A DNA stretch of 64,000 bases, from positions 372,001 to 436,000 of the forward strand of contig NZ_FNSO01000002.1 in the NCBI RefSeq assembly GCF_900105945.1. Direction: 5' to 3'. A program made the translations under genes and the position numbers. This stretch comes from Amycolatopsis tolypomycina. GTDB lineage: Bacteria > Actinomycetota > Actinomycetes > Mycobacteriales > Pseudonocardiaceae. The notes under the pieces are model-generated. The model saw only the letters and a program-made list of their open reading frames with translations, was not told the DNA's origin and did no database searches. This document shows positions 17,603 to 26,208 of the stretch, one piece after another. How positions within the stretch are numbered: position 1 is the stretch's first letter; each line of letters opens with the position of its first letter.

Positions 17603-17789
17603 AAGGCCTCCTCACCCGCGTGCACGCCGGATGCCGTGACGCCCGGAGGGCACCACGACGCGATGAGGCGAAACCGCGCCAGCACCCCGACGTGCTAGTG
17701 CTCGGGCCGCCGCGCTGGTGGGGCGAGGCCGCCCGACTGGTGTCGGCCAACTTATGCCGGGCGATCACACCCCGCAAGCAGTATCGGTA

Positions 17790-17818
17790 ACGATTCAGCG
17801 CACCGCGCGCCGAATCGT
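17790..17818. promoter_or_regulatory. Candidate operator upstream of lpqY
   Basis: ACGATTC (17790-17796) and GAATCGT (17812-17818) form a perfect 7-bp inverted repeat with a 15-bp spacer. The adjoining ATCGGTAACGAT (17783-17794) is a smaller dyad. It lies in the gap shared by lpqY and the upstream stress-protein gene. A sugar-responsive repressor could bind here; no regulator gene is adjacent. Confidence 0.35.
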
Positions 17819-17847
17819 GATTTTTCCCTGGTAAGGCTGGGGTTTTG

Positions 17848-18372
17848 CTAGGGGTTCGCCGACGGCGGCTTCAGCGCCAGCTTGGCGAGCAGCTCCCGGC
17901 CCCGTTCCGCCGAGCGCGGCTGGCACAGGACGTCGTACCGGCCGGCGACGAGCTGGCTCGCCGAGGAGAAGTCCCGGCGGCCGCGCGACATGCTGTACCC
18001 GATCGCGGCGAACATCAGCCCGGACAGCACCCCGAGCACCAGCCCGGTGAGCACCTGCAGCGCGAACCCCTGGTTGACGAACAACCCGAGCAGCAGCCCC
18101 GCGAACAGGCCGAACCAGGCACCGGACACCGCGCCGGTGCCGAGCACGCGGCCCCAGGACAGCTTCCCGATCACGCGCTCGACGAGCATCAGGTCGACAC
18201 CGACGATCGTGACGTCGCCGACGGCGAACTCGCTGTCGGCGAGGAAGTCGACCGCCTGCTGCGCCTCGCCGTAGGTCGCGTACGACCCGATCGGCCAGCC
18301 GGTCGGCGGGGTCGGCAGCCGCGGCAGGCCACCGGGCGCCCGCCCCCCGCCAAAGGGACTACTCACCATCAT
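17848..18372 (-). CDS. General stress protein 17M-like membrane protein
   Basis: The 174-residue protein has a GSP17M-like N-terminal domain (YATYGEAQQAVDFLADSEFA, then VGDVTIVGVDL). Two hydrophobic helices follow with glycine-rich segments (VLGTGAVSGAWFGLFAGLLL and VLGVLSGLMFAAIGYSM), then a short cytoplasmic tail. The ATG at 18370-18372 follows AGGTG; an ATG and a GTG directly after it are alternative starts. Its position upstream of lpqY matches Rv1234 in M. tuberculosis. The function is unknown. Confidence 0.75.
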   Translation of the reverse strand: MMVSSPFGGGRAPGGLPRLPTPPTGWPIGSYATYGEAQQAVDFLADSEFAVGDVTIVGVDLMLVERVIGKLSWGRVLGTGAVSGAWFGLFAGLLLGLFVNQGFALQVLTGLVLGVLSGLMFAAIGYSMSRGRRDFSSASQLVAGRYDVLCQPRSAERGRELLAKLALKPPSANP

Positions 18373-18464
18373 CACCTGCGCACTCGTGGGTCCGGGCGTC
18401 CATCTTGTCAAGAACGCCCGGACCGTGCGAGCCGCTTACCCCGAAAGGCCCGGCACGCCGGGCG

Positions 18465-18520
18465 CCGACGTCATGAAAGGGTCGTTCATGACGTCGGACG
18501 CACTGAAAGAGTCGTTCATG
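18465..18520. repeat. Intergenic TTCATGAC palindrome array
   Basis: CCGACGTCATGAA (18465-18477) pairs perfectly with TTCATGACGTCGG (18485-18497). A partial second copy, GTCGTTCATGACATCCGACG, follows at 18501-18520. A further stem GTTTGTCG/CGACAAAC lies at 18540-18561. The same TCATGAAAG/CTTTCATGA core recurs near 28.99 kb, suggesting a dispersed intergenic element. Confidence 0.7.
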
Positions 18521-18573
18521 ACATCCGACGCCCGGCACTGTTTGTCGACAGAGCGACAAACCCCGACCCGGGA

Positions 18574-18597
18574 GGGCACTTTCACGTGAAAGTGCCC
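18574..18597. terminator. Perfect palindrome downstream of acyl-CoA dehydrogenase
   Basis: GGGCACTTTCAC (18574-18585) is followed directly by its reverse complement (18586-18597). It lies just beyond the acyl-CoA dehydrogenase stop codon. A closely related 36-bp palindrome occurs at 58470-58505. Confidence 0.7.
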
Positions 18598-18598
18598 C

Positions 18599-19795
18599 TC
18601 AGGACCGCGATTTGTACTCCCGCAGCAGGCCGCGGCTGATGATCGTCTTCTGGATCTCGCTGGTGCCCTCGCCGATCAGCAGGAACGGCGCCTCGCGCAT
18701 CAGGCGCTCGATCTCGTACTCCTTCGAGTAGCCGTAGCCGCCGTGGATGCGGAAGGCGTCCTGGGTGACCTCGGCGCAGTACTCGGACGCGATCAGCTTC
18801 GCCATCCCGGCTTCGACGTCGTTGCGCGCGCCGGAGTCCTTCAGGCGGGCCGCGTTCACCATCATCAGGTGCGCGGCCTCGACCTTGGTCGCCATCTCGG
18901 CCAGCTTGAACGCGACCGCCTGGTGCTCGGCGATGGCCTTGCCGAACGTCTTGCGCTGCTGCGCGTACTCCACCGCCAGCTCGAACGCCCGGATCGCGAT
19001 GCCGCAGGCGCGGGCGGCGACGTTCACGCGGCCGACCTCGACACCGTCCATCATGTACGCGAAGCCCTTGCCCGGCGCCTCGCCGAGGACCATGTCGGCG
19101 CCGATCTCGTAGCCGTCGAAGACCGCTTCGGTCGTGTCGACGCCCTTGTAGCCCATCTTGTCGATCTTGCCGGGGATGGTGAGCCCGGGCGCCACCTCGC
19201 CGAAGCCCTCCGGCTTCTCGACCAGGAAGGTCGTCAGGTTCTGGTGGGGCTTCTCGGCGCCTTCGTCGGTCTTGACCAGCAGCGCGATCAGGTTGGACGA
19301 ACCACCGTTCGTCAGCCACATCTTCGAGCCGTCGATGACGTAGCCGTCGCCGGTCTTGCGGGCGCGAGTCTTGATGGCGGCGACGTCCGAGCCGAGGTCG
19401 GGCTCGGACATCGAGAAGGAGCCGCGGACCTCGCCGGTGGCCATCCGCGGCAGGAAGTGCTGCTTCTGCGCCTCGGTGCCGTGGCGGGAGATCATGTGCG
19501 CCACGATGAAGTGCGTGTTGATCACGCCGGACACGCTCATCCAGCCCCGCGCGATCTCCTCGACGACCAGCGCGTAGGTCAGCAGCGACTCGCCGAGCCC
19601 GCCGTACTCCTCCGGGATGGTGATCCCGAACAGGCCCATCTCCTTCATCCCCGCGACGATGTCGGCGGGGTAGGTGTCGGCGTGCTCGAGCTCCTGCGCG
19701 TGCGGGATGACCTCCTTGTCCACGAACTGGCGGACGGTGGCGAGGATCTCCGACTGCACGTCGGTCAGGCCGGCGGTCTGGGCGAGACGGGCCAT
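18599..19795 (-). CDS. Acyl-CoA dehydrogenase
   Basis: The 398-residue FAD enzyme has the family layout: helical N-terminal domain, beta domain with GSFSMSEPDLGSDVAAIKTR (FAD/substrate motif), and C-terminal four-helix domain with RIHGGYGYSKEYEIERLMRE and a LIGEGTSEIQKTIISRGLL ending. Such enzymes oxidise acyl-CoA to 2-enoyl-CoA. The chain-length specificity cannot be read. The ATG at 19793-19795 has AAAGGGAG upstream; a GTG one codon earlier is possible. It is monocistronic, bounded by a palindromic terminator. Confidence 0.93.
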   Translation of the reverse strand: MARLAQTAGLTDVQSEILATVRQFVDKEVIPHAQELEHADTYPADIVAGMKEMGLFGITIPEEYGGLGESLLTYALVVEEIARGWMSVSGVINTHFIVAHMISRHGTEAQKQHFLPRMATGEVRGSFSMSEPDLGSDVAAIKTRARKTGDGYVIDGSKMWLTNGGSSNLIALLVKTDEGAEKPHQNLTTFLVEKPEGFGEVAPGLTIPGKIDKMGYKGVDTTEAVFDGYEIGADMVLGEAPGKGFAYMMDGVEVGRVNVAARACGIAIRAFELAVEYAQQRKTFGKAIAEHQAVAFKLAEMATKVEAAHLMMVNAARLKDSGARNDVEAGMAKLIASEYCAEVTQDAFRIHGGYGYSKEYEIERLMREAPFLLIGEGTSEIQKTIISRGLLREYKSRS

Positions 19796-19935
19796 CACGG
19801 CTCCCTTTCCGGAGTACGACGCCGCTCCCGGCGCTGGGTTACCGGTGAGTATGACCCGAAAGCCCCCAGGCTGCTATGAGGGCGCTCACGCTGTGCGGGG
19901 CCAGGCCCGTAAAGTGCGCCGGGAGGGGAGAAATC

Positions 19936-20319
19936 ATGACTGATCCGCAGGATCCCTACGGCGGGCCACCACCCCCTGGCGGCTACCAGCAGCCCGGTCA
20001 CGGGCCGCAGTACCCGCCGGGCGGCTATCCGCAGTACCCGCCGTACGGGGGCTATCCCGGGATGCCGGGCCCGCCGGCCGCAGGTTCGGGGCTCGCGGTC
20101 GGCGCGCTCGTCTGCTCGATCTTCGGCGTCGTCCTGTGCTTCCTGGTGGGCATCCCCGGCATCATCATGGGCCACATCGCCCACGGCAAGGCGAAGCGCG
20201 GCGAAGCCGACGGCCAGGGCATCGCGATGGCGGCGATCATCGTGGGGTACGTCGGGATCGCGCTCAACATCGCGCTCTTCGCCCTCGGCGCCGCCCTCGG
20301 CTTCCTGGGCTACGCGTGA
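19936..20319 (+). CDS. DUF4190 membrane protein, short paralogue
   Basis: The 127-residue protein has a Pro/Gly/Tyr-rich N-terminal tail (about residues 1-50, PPPPGGYQQPGHGPQYPPGG style). Two membrane helices with the DUF4190 pattern follow: LAVGALVCSIFGVVLCFLVG, the loop IIMGHIAHGKAKRGEADGQG and IAMAAIIVGYVGIALNIALF. The ATG has GGGAGGGGAG upstream. It precedes a larger paralogue by 109 bp. Rv1233c is the likely positional counterpart of one of the two. Confidence 0.85.
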   Translation: MTDPQDPYGGPPPPGGYQQPGHGPQYPPGGYPQYPPYGGYPGMPGPPAAGSGLAVGALVCSIFGVVLCFLVGIPGIIMGHIAHGKAKRGEADGQGIAMAAIIVGYVGIALNIALFALGAALGFLGYA

Positions 20320-20428
20320 GCAGGCCGCCGGGGCGCCCCCCGTTTTCGACTCTACCGGCGACCACCGACAATTCCGTCGCACCGGCGGCCGCGACACCGG
20401 CCTCCCGCCCGCACCGAGGGGATCCGTC

Positions 20429-21355
20429 ATGACCGACCCGACCGGCGACAAGGACCGCCCGGCCGCCGACCCGACCGCGGCGTCGTACGACCCGCCGACG
20501 GCCGCGGAACCCGCGCCGTACGAGCCGGAGAACTACGACCCGCCGCCGGCCGACGCCACGATCGCCACGTCGGTGCCCGCGGACAACGCAACCACCACGA
20601 CCACGACGGCCGCCACGACGGCCGCTGAGGTGCCGCGGGGTGGGGCGCAGGCCGCCGAGCAGCCGGGCCAGCTGCCGCCCGGGGCCTACGAGACGGCCGC
20701 GGCCTCCGCGCCCTACCAGCCGGAGAACTACGACCCGCCGGCCGACACGACCACGACGGCCGCTGCCCAGGTCCCGGCCGCCGAGGCCACGACGGCCGCC
20801 GCGCAGTTCCCGGCCGACGCGACCACGACGGCGGCCGAGGTGCCGCCGGGTGCCACGACGGCCGCCGCGGTGCCGCCCGGTTGGACGCAGGCCGCCGAGC
20901 AGCCGACCATCGCCGAGCAGCCGGGCCAGCTGCCGCCCGGGGCCTACGAAACCCCGGCCGCCTACATCCCCGGTACGCCCTACGCGCCGCCGGGGCAGCC
21001 GATCCCGCAGGCCTACCAGCAGCAGTACCCGCCTCCCTACGGCCAGCCGTACGCGACACCGGCGCCGTACGGGCAGCCCGTGCCCTACGGGCAGCCGTAC
21101 ACCACTCCACAGCGGCAGGACAACGCGCTGGCGATCGGCGCGCTCGTGTGCTCGATCCTCGGCTTCTGCTCCGGCCTCACCGCGATCGCCGGGCTGGTCA
21201 TGGGCCACATCGCGCTCGCCAAGACCAACCGCGGCGAGGCGGGCGGCCGCGGGCTGGCGACGGCCGCCGTGATCGTCGGCTACGTCGTCATCGCGCTGTG
21301 GGTCGGCTTCTTCACCACCCTGATCATCCTGGGCACGAACGGCTACCTCCGCTAG
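20429..21355 (+). CDS. DUF4190 membrane protein with long Pro/Ala/Thr tail
   Basis: The 308-residue protein has a disordered N-terminal region to about residue 230 with internal repeats: PGQLPPGAYET occurs twice, and PY(E/Q)PENYDPP twice. A DUF4190 two-helix domain follows, with IGALVCSILGFCSGLTAIAG and VMGHIALAKTNRGEAGGRGL, homologous to the gene just upstream. The tail presumably extends into the cytoplasm. The function is unknown. Its stop overlaps the convergent SPFH gene stop. Confidence 0.85.
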   Translation: MTDPTGDKDRPAADPTAASYDPPTAAEPAPYEPENYDPPPADATIATSVPADNATTTTTTAATTAAEVPRGGAQAAEQPGQLPPGAYETAAASAPYQPENYDPPADTTTTAAAQVPAAEATTAAAQFPADATTTAAEVPPGATTAAAVPPGWTQAAEQPTIAEQPGQLPPGAYETPAAYIPGTPYAPPGQPIPQAYQQQYPPPYGQPYATPAPYGQPVPYGQPYTTPQRQDNALAIGALVCSILGFCSGLTAIAGLVMGHIALAKTNRGEAGGRGLATAAVIVGYVVIALWVGFFTTLIILGTNGYLR

Positions 21356-22209
21356 TCCGCCGACGGCAGCACCGCGTCCCCGGGGCTGCGCGGCGACGGC
21401 GTCGCGTGGCCGTTCACCTCGGGCTTCGCCTCGGGTTGCGGCGACGGCGCAGGAACCCGAGGCGTCTGCGCGTCCAGGAACCGCAGCAGCTCCACCGGGA
21501 ACGGCAGCACCAGCGTCGAGTTCTTCTCCGACGACACCTGGACCACGGTCTCCAGCAGCCGCAGCTGCAGCGCCGAGGGCGTGTCGGCCATCGTCGCCGC
21601 GGCCTGCGCGAGCTTGTGCGACGCCTGCAGCTCGCCGTCGGCGGAGATGACGCGCGCGCGCCGTTCCCGCTCCGCCTCGGCCTGCCGCGACATCGAGCGC
21701 TTCATCGCCTCCGGCAGCGCGACGTCCTTGATCTCGACGCGGTCGATGTGGATGCCCCAGTCGAGCGCCGGGCTGTCGATCATCAGCTCCAGGCCCTCGT
21801 TGAGGCGCTCGCGGTTGGAGAGCAGGTCGTCGAGGTCGCTCTTGCCGATGATCGAGCGCAGCGACGTCTGCGCGACCTGGCCCACCGCCGACCGGTAGTC
21901 CTGCACGTTGACCGCGGCGACGACCGGGTCGATGACCTTGAAGTAGACGACCGCGTCGACCCGGACCGTGACGTTGTCGCGGGTGATGCCGTCCTGGGCC
22001 GGGATCGGCATCGTGACGATCTGCATGTTGACCTTCTGGAGCCGGTCCGCGAACGGCACGAGCACCGCCAGCCCGGGTTCGCGCACCCGGGCCCGCACCC
22101 GCCCGAACCGGTAGATCAGCCCGCGTTCGTACTGCTTCACGACGCGCACGCTCGACGCGAGCCAGACCCCGCCCGCGAGGAGGACGGCACCGAGAATCTC
22201 CACCACCAT
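21352..22209 (-). CDS. SPFH/Band 7 (stomatin-like) membrane protein
   Basis: The 285-residue protein begins with one membrane anchor (MVVEILGAVLLAGGVWLASS) and continues into a band-7 domain: VKQYERGLIYRFGRVRARVR, DGITRDNVTVRVDAVVYFKV, and LPEAMKRSMSRQAEAERERR at the start of the flotillin/stomatin helix. It probably forms oligomers at the membrane. A Pro-rich tail ends the protein. The ATG is preceded by GGGAGCAGCC. It is divergent from the kinase gene at 22306. No NfeD-like partner is next to it. Confidence 0.88.
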   Translation of the reverse strand: MVVEILGAVLLAGGVWLASSVRVVKQYERGLIYRFGRVRARVREPGLAVLVPFADRLQKVNMQIVTMPIPAQDGITRDNVTVRVDAVVYFKVIDPVVAAVNVQDYRSAVGQVAQTSLRSIIGKSDLDDLLSNRERLNEGLELMIDSPALDWGIHIDRVEIKDVALPEAMKRSMSRQAEAERERRARVISADGELQASHKLAQAAATMADTPSALQLRLLETVVQVSSEKNSTLVLPFPVELLRFLDAQTPRVPAPSPQPEAKPEVNGHATPSPRSPGDAVLPSAD

Positions 22210-22305
22210 GGCTGCTCCCGGGGTTATGGTTTTCCCCTGAAACCCCAGCGTACGCCCGTGTCGACGCCGACGAAACGCACTGGACAGGGGCACCAGACTG
22301 AGGTG

Positions 22306-23214
22306 GTGAACGATCTCCGCGTACCCCCGCTGTTCGCCGCCAGGGCCCCGCAGGTGCTCGGCCCCGAAGCCGTCCCGTGGCTGGCCGCGCTGCCCGAGCT
22401 CGCCGCGGCCTACGCCCGGAAGTGGGGCCTGACGTTCGAGGGCGAGGCGATGCACGGCTACGTCGGCGTGGTGCAGCCCGCGCGCCTGCCCGACGGCACG
22501 CCGGTGGTGCTGAAGCTCGGCTGGCGGGACGGCGAGTCCGCCGACGAGCCGCTCGCACTGTCCACATGGGCCGGTCGGGGTGCGGTGCTGCTGCTGGAGT
22601 CCGCGCCCGGAGACGGCGTCCTGCTGCTCGAACGGCTCGACGCGGGCCGCACCCTCGACGACCTCCCGCTGCGTTCGGCGATCCCGCTCATCGGCGGCCT
22701 GGCGCGGCGGCTGGCCGTCCCGGCACCCGCGTCGATGCGGCGGCGGCTGGCCGCCGAGGCGGAACGGCTGGCCGAGGAGCTCCCCCGCCGCTGGGCCGAA
22801 CTCGGCGAGCCGTTCGAAAGGCGGCTGGTCGACGACGCCGTCGCGATCTGCCGGGAACTCGGGCCGTCGGCGGGTGAGCTGCTGGTGAACGAGGACCTGC
22901 ACTTCGAGAACGTCCTGGCCGGCACGCGCGAGCCGTGGCTGGTGATCGACCCCAAGCCACTGGCCGGCGACCTCGAGTGGGGTGTCATCCCGCTGTTCTG
23001 GAACCGCTTCACCGAGTCCACACTGGACGAACGGTTCGCCATGATCGTCGCTTCGCAGGAACTGGACGCCGCGAAGGCGCGCGCCTGGACGCTCGTGCGC
23101 GCGGTGCAGAACTGGATCTGGATGGTCGAGGAGTTTCAGGAGTTCGGCGAAGAAAGCGAAGATCCCGCCTTCGTCACAGTGGCGGAAATCGCCCCCTGGG
23201 CAGCCAGCCGATAG
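22306..23214 (+). CDS. APH(6)/hydroxyurea-type antibiotic phosphotransferase
   Basis: The 302-residue protein resembles aminoglycoside 6-phosphotransferases and hydroxyurea kinases. The key block is LLVNEDLHFENVLAGTREPW followed by LVIDPKPLAGDLEW (about residues 189-222): the catalytic loop with Asp and Asn, then the Mg-binding IDPK motif. It may phosphorylate a streptomycin-like drug or an unrelated small hydroxylated molecule. A GTG directly upstream (22303) is an alternative start. It lies 10 bp before the MgtE_N gene and may be in the same transcript. Confidence 0.78.
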   Translation: MNDLRVPPLFAARAPQVLGPEAVPWLAALPELAAAYARKWGLTFEGEAMHGYVGVVQPARLPDGTPVVLKLGWRDGESADEPLALSTWAGRGAVLLLESAPGDGVLLLERLDAGRTLDDLPLRSAIPLIGGLARRLAVPAPASMRRRLAAEAERLAEELPRRWAELGEPFERRLVDDAVAICRELGPSAGELLVNEDLHFENVLAGTREPWLVIDPKPLAGDLEWGVIPLFWNRFTESTLDERFAMIVASQELDAAKARAWTLVRAVQNWIWMVEEFQEFGEESEDPAFVTVAEIAPWAASR

Positions 23215-23224
23215 TGTCAGCGGC

Positions 23225-24502
23225 ATGGCCGGGGTCAACAGGGTTTTCGCAGCTCAGCTGTCCGGGTTGCCGGTTTTCGGCCCGGACGGCGAGTCCATCG
23301 GCCGCGTCCGCGACCTGGTCGCCGGGCTGCGCCTGGACGCCCAGCCGCCGCGGATCCTCGGCCTGGTCGTCGAACTCTCGACGCGGCGGCGCGTCTTCGT
23401 CCCGATGCTGCGGGTGACCTCGATCGAGCCGACCGCGGTGACGCTCGCCACCGGCTCGGTCAACATGCGCCAGTTCAACCAGCGCCCCAACGAGGTCCTG
23501 GTGCTCGGCCAGCTCCTCGACGCGCACGCCACGCTGGCCGGCTCCGGCACCCGGATAACCGTCGTCGACGCCGGGATGGAGCCGACCCGCACCCGCGACT
23601 GGGTGCTGGCGAAGCTGGCCATCCGGGAGCGGCGGGTCGGGCTGGGCCGGCGCCGGTCGGCGATGCAGGTGCTGGGCTGGTCCGAGGTGTCCGGGCTCAG
23701 CCTGACCGACCTCACCGGCCAGCCCCAGGGCGCCGGCCAGCTGCTCATGCTGTTCGACACCATGCGCCCGGCCGACATCGCCGCGACGGTCCGCGACCTG
23801 CCGCTCAAGCGGCGGCACGAGGTCGCCGACGCGATGGACGACGAGCGCCTCGCCGACGTCATCGAAGAGCTGCCGGACGACGACCAGAAGGAGCTGCTGG
23901 CCTACCTGGCCGAGGAGCGCGCCGCCGACGTCCTGGAGGCGATGAACCCCGACGACGCGGCCGACCTGCTGGCCGAGCTCGCGCCGGCCGACCAGAGCCG
24001 GCTGCTGGAGCTGATGGAGCCGGAGGAGTCGGCGCCGGTCCGGCGGCTGCTGGAGTACTCGTCGGACACCGCGGGCGGCCTGATGACGCCCGAGCCGGTG
24101 GTGCTGACCCCGGACACGACGATCGCCGAGGCGCTGGCCCACATCCGCAACGCCGAGCTGCCGCCGGCGCTGGCCAGCATGGTGTTCGTCTGCCGCCCGC
24201 CGACCGCGACGCCGACCGGGCGCTACGTCGGCGTCGTCCACTTCCAGCGGCTGCTGCGGGAGCCGCCGGCGGAGCTGGTCGCCAGCGCCGTCGACACCGG
24301 CCTGCCGCCGCTCAAGCCGGGCGCGCCGCTGGCCGAGGTCACGCGGTACTTCGCGGCCTACAACCTGACCTGCGGACCGGTCGTCGACACCGAAGACCAC
24401 CTCATCGGCGCGGTGACCGTCGACGACGTCCTCGACCACCTGCTGCCGGAGGACTGGCGGGAGACCGGCCTGCACGACACCTTGGAGGAAGACCGTGCCT
24501 GA
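23225..24502 (+). CDS. PRC-barrel / MgtE N-terminal / CBS domain protein
   Basis: The 425-residue soluble protein has a PRC-barrel-like start (about residues 8-80), an MgtE intracellular N domain (MRPADIAATVRDLPLKRRHE through AADLLAELAPADQSRLLELM, about 180-270) and a tandem CBS pair (GGLMTPEPVVLTPDTTIAEA onward). The five-helix MgtE transport domain is absent, so it is not itself a channel. It may sense Mg2+ or nucleotides for another protein. It overlaps the DUF1003 gene by 8 bp. The order matches Rv1232c-Rv1231c-mrp. Confidence 0.88.
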   Translation: MAGVNRVFAAQLSGLPVFGPDGESIGRVRDLVAGLRLDAQPPRILGLVVELSTRRRVFVPMLRVTSIEPTAVTLATGSVNMRQFNQRPNEVLVLGQLLDAHATLAGSGTRITVVDAGMEPTRTRDWVLAKLAIRERRVGLGRRRSAMQVLGWSEVSGLSLTDLTGQPQGAGQLLMLFDTMRPADIAATVRDLPLKRRHEVADAMDDERLADVIEELPDDDQKELLAYLAEERAADVLEAMNPDDAADLLAELAPADQSRLLELMEPEESAPVRRLLEYSSDTAGGLMTPEPVVLTPDTTIAEALAHIRNAELPPALASMVFVCRPPTATPTGRYVGVVHFQRLLREPPAELVASAVDTGLPPLKPGAPLAEVTRYFAAYNLTCGPVVDTEDHLIGAVTVDDVLDHLLPEDWRETGLHDTLEEDRA

Positions 24503-24995
24503 GCTGATTTCGGGACGGCGGCTCGACCAGCCCCGCGGCCAGAACCGGTTCAGGCTGAACATCGACCCGGACACCTTCGGCCGGTTCACCGAGCGGATCG
24601 CGCGGTTCCTGGGCACCGGGAAGTACCTGTTCTGGCAGACGCTCGTCGTCGTCGTGTGGATCGTGCTGAACATCACGGCGGTGTCGCTGCAATGGGACCC
24701 GTACCCGTTCATCCTGCTCAACCTGGCGTTTTCGACGCAGGCGGCGTACGCGGCGCCGCTGATCCTGCTCGCGCAGAACCGCCAGGACGACCGCGACCGC
24801 GTCTCCCTGGAAGAGGACCGCAACCGGGCGGCCCAGACGAAGGCGGACACGGAGTACCTGGCCCGGGAGCTGGCGGCGCTGCGGCTGGCGATCGGCGAGG
24901 TGGCGACGCGCGACTACCTCCGCAGCGAGCTCGACCGGCTGCGGGAGGACCTGTCCGTCCAGCCCAGGAAGTCCCGCACCCCTACCGGCTCGTAA
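24495..24995 (+). CDS. DUF1003 membrane protein
   Basis: The 166-residue protein has the DUF1003 core: FTERIARFLGTGKYLFWQTL, two membrane helices, and WDPYPFILLNLAFSTQAAYA with APLILLAQNRQDDRDR. A coiled helical C-terminus follows. The start is GTG inside the end of the upstream gene (8-bp overlap), so the two are translationally coupled. Linkage with an MgtE_N/CBS protein suggests a joint function, possibly Mg2+-related. Confidence 0.9.
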   Translation: MPELISGRRLDQPRGQNRFRLNIDPDTFGRFTERIARFLGTGKYLFWQTLVVVVWIVLNITAVSLQWDPYPFILLNLAFSTQAAYAAPLILLAQNRQDDRDRVSLEEDRNRAAQTKADTEYLARELAALRLAIGEVATRDYLRSELDRLREDLSVQPRKSRTPTGS

Positions 24996-25005
24996 CATGG
25001 GGTGG

Positions 25006-26151
25006 GTGACCAGCACCCAGCAGCTCCCCAGCGTCGACGACGTCCGCAGCGCGCTGAAGAGCGTGCAAGACCCCGAGATCCGGAAACCCATCACGGACCT
25101 GGGGATGGTCAAGGACGTGGTCGTCGGCGACGACGGCGTCGTGACGGTCGGGATCTACCTGACGGTGGCGGGCTGCCCCCTGAAGGCGACGCTGACCAAC
25201 GACACCAAGGCGGCCGTCTCGAAGCTCCCTGGCGTGGCCGACGTCAAGGTCGAGCTGGACGTGATGAGCGACGAGCAGCGCACGGAGCTGCGGAAGTCCC
25301 TGCGCGGCGACGCGGCGGAGCCGGTGATCCCGTTCGCGCAGCCGGGCTCGATGACGCGGGTGTACTGCGTGGCCTCGGGCAAGGGCGGCGTGGGCAAGTC
25401 CTCGGTGACGGTCAACCTGGCCGCGGCGATGGCGGCCCGCGGGCTGTCGGTGGGCGTGGTGGACGCGGACATCTACGGCCACTCGATCCCCCGCATGCTG
25501 GGCGCCCGCGAGAAGCCGACCAAGGTCGACACGATGATCATGCCGCCGCAGTCCCACGGCGTGAAGGTGATCTCGATCGGCATGTTCACCCCGGGCAACA
25601 CCCCGGTGGTGTGGCGCGGCCCGATGCTCCACCGCGCGCTGCAGCAGTTCCTGGCGGACGTGTTCTGGGGCGACCTGGACATCCTGCTGCTGGACCTGCC
25701 GCCGGGCACGGGTGACATCGCGATCTCGGTGGCCCAGCTGATCCCGAACGCGGAGATCCTCGTGGTGACCACGCCCCAGCAGGCGGCGGCCGAGGTGGCC
25801 GAGCGGGCCGGGGCGATCGCGCTGCAGACGCGGCAGCGCGTGGCCGGGGTCATCGAGAACATGTCGTGGCTGGAGCAGGCCGACGGCTCTCGGCTGGAGA
25901 TCTTCGGCTCCGGCGGCGGCCGGACGGTGGCCGATTCGCTGACGAAGTCGATCGGCTCCGAGGTGCCGCTGCTCGGCCAGGTCCCGATGGACCCGCGCGT
26001 GGTCGCCCAGGGCGACGCGGGCACGCCGATCGTGCTGTCCGAGCCGGAAGCCCCGGCCTCGGTGGTGCTGAGCGACGTGGCGAAGAAGCTCTCGGTCCGG
26101 GCCCGCGGGCTGGCCGGGATGATGCTGAACGTGACGCCGGCGGGCCGCTGA
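25006..26151 (+). CDS. mrp: Mrp/NBP35-type iron-sulfur cluster carrier ATPase
   Basis: The 381-residue protein has an N-terminal MIP18/DUF59 domain (VRSALKSVQDPEIRKPITDL, about residues 8-100). A P-loop NTPase with the deviant Walker A GKGGVGKSS follows (about 125-133), then DADIYGHSIPRMLG, LDLPPGTGDI and VVTTPQQAA. These proteins carry Fe-S clusters to apo-targets. An in-frame ATG at 24997 is possible; the GTG is preferred because GGGGTGG precedes it. It closes the MgtE_N-DUF1003-mrp unit. Confidence 0.92.
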   Translation: MTSTQQLPSVDDVRSALKSVQDPEIRKPITDLGMVKDVVVGDDGVVTVGIYLTVAGCPLKATLTNDTKAAVSKLPGVADVKVELDVMSDEQRTELRKSLRGDAAEPVIPFAQPGSMTRVYCVASGKGGVGKSSVTVNLAAAMAARGLSVGVVDADIYGHSIPRMLGAREKPTKVDTMIMPPQSHGVKVISIGMFTPGNTPVVWRGPMLHRALQQFLADVFWGDLDILLLDLPPGTGDIAISVAQLIPNAEILVVTTPQQAAAEVAERAGAIALQTRQRVAGVIENMSWLEQADGSRLEIFGSGGGRTVADSLTKSIGSEVPLLGQVPMDPRVVAQGDAGTPIVLSEPEAPASVVLSDVAKKLSVRARGLAGMMLNVTPAGR

Positions 26152-26208
26152 GCGTCACGCGCCCGAAAAAAATCCGCGCGGCGTTGTCGGATCGGCGCGT
26201 GGCTGTTC

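Noticed and set aside
18465..18520. CRISPR-like TTCATGAC repeats
   Set aside because: Two imperfect palindromes without unique spacers; better explained as an intergenic element.
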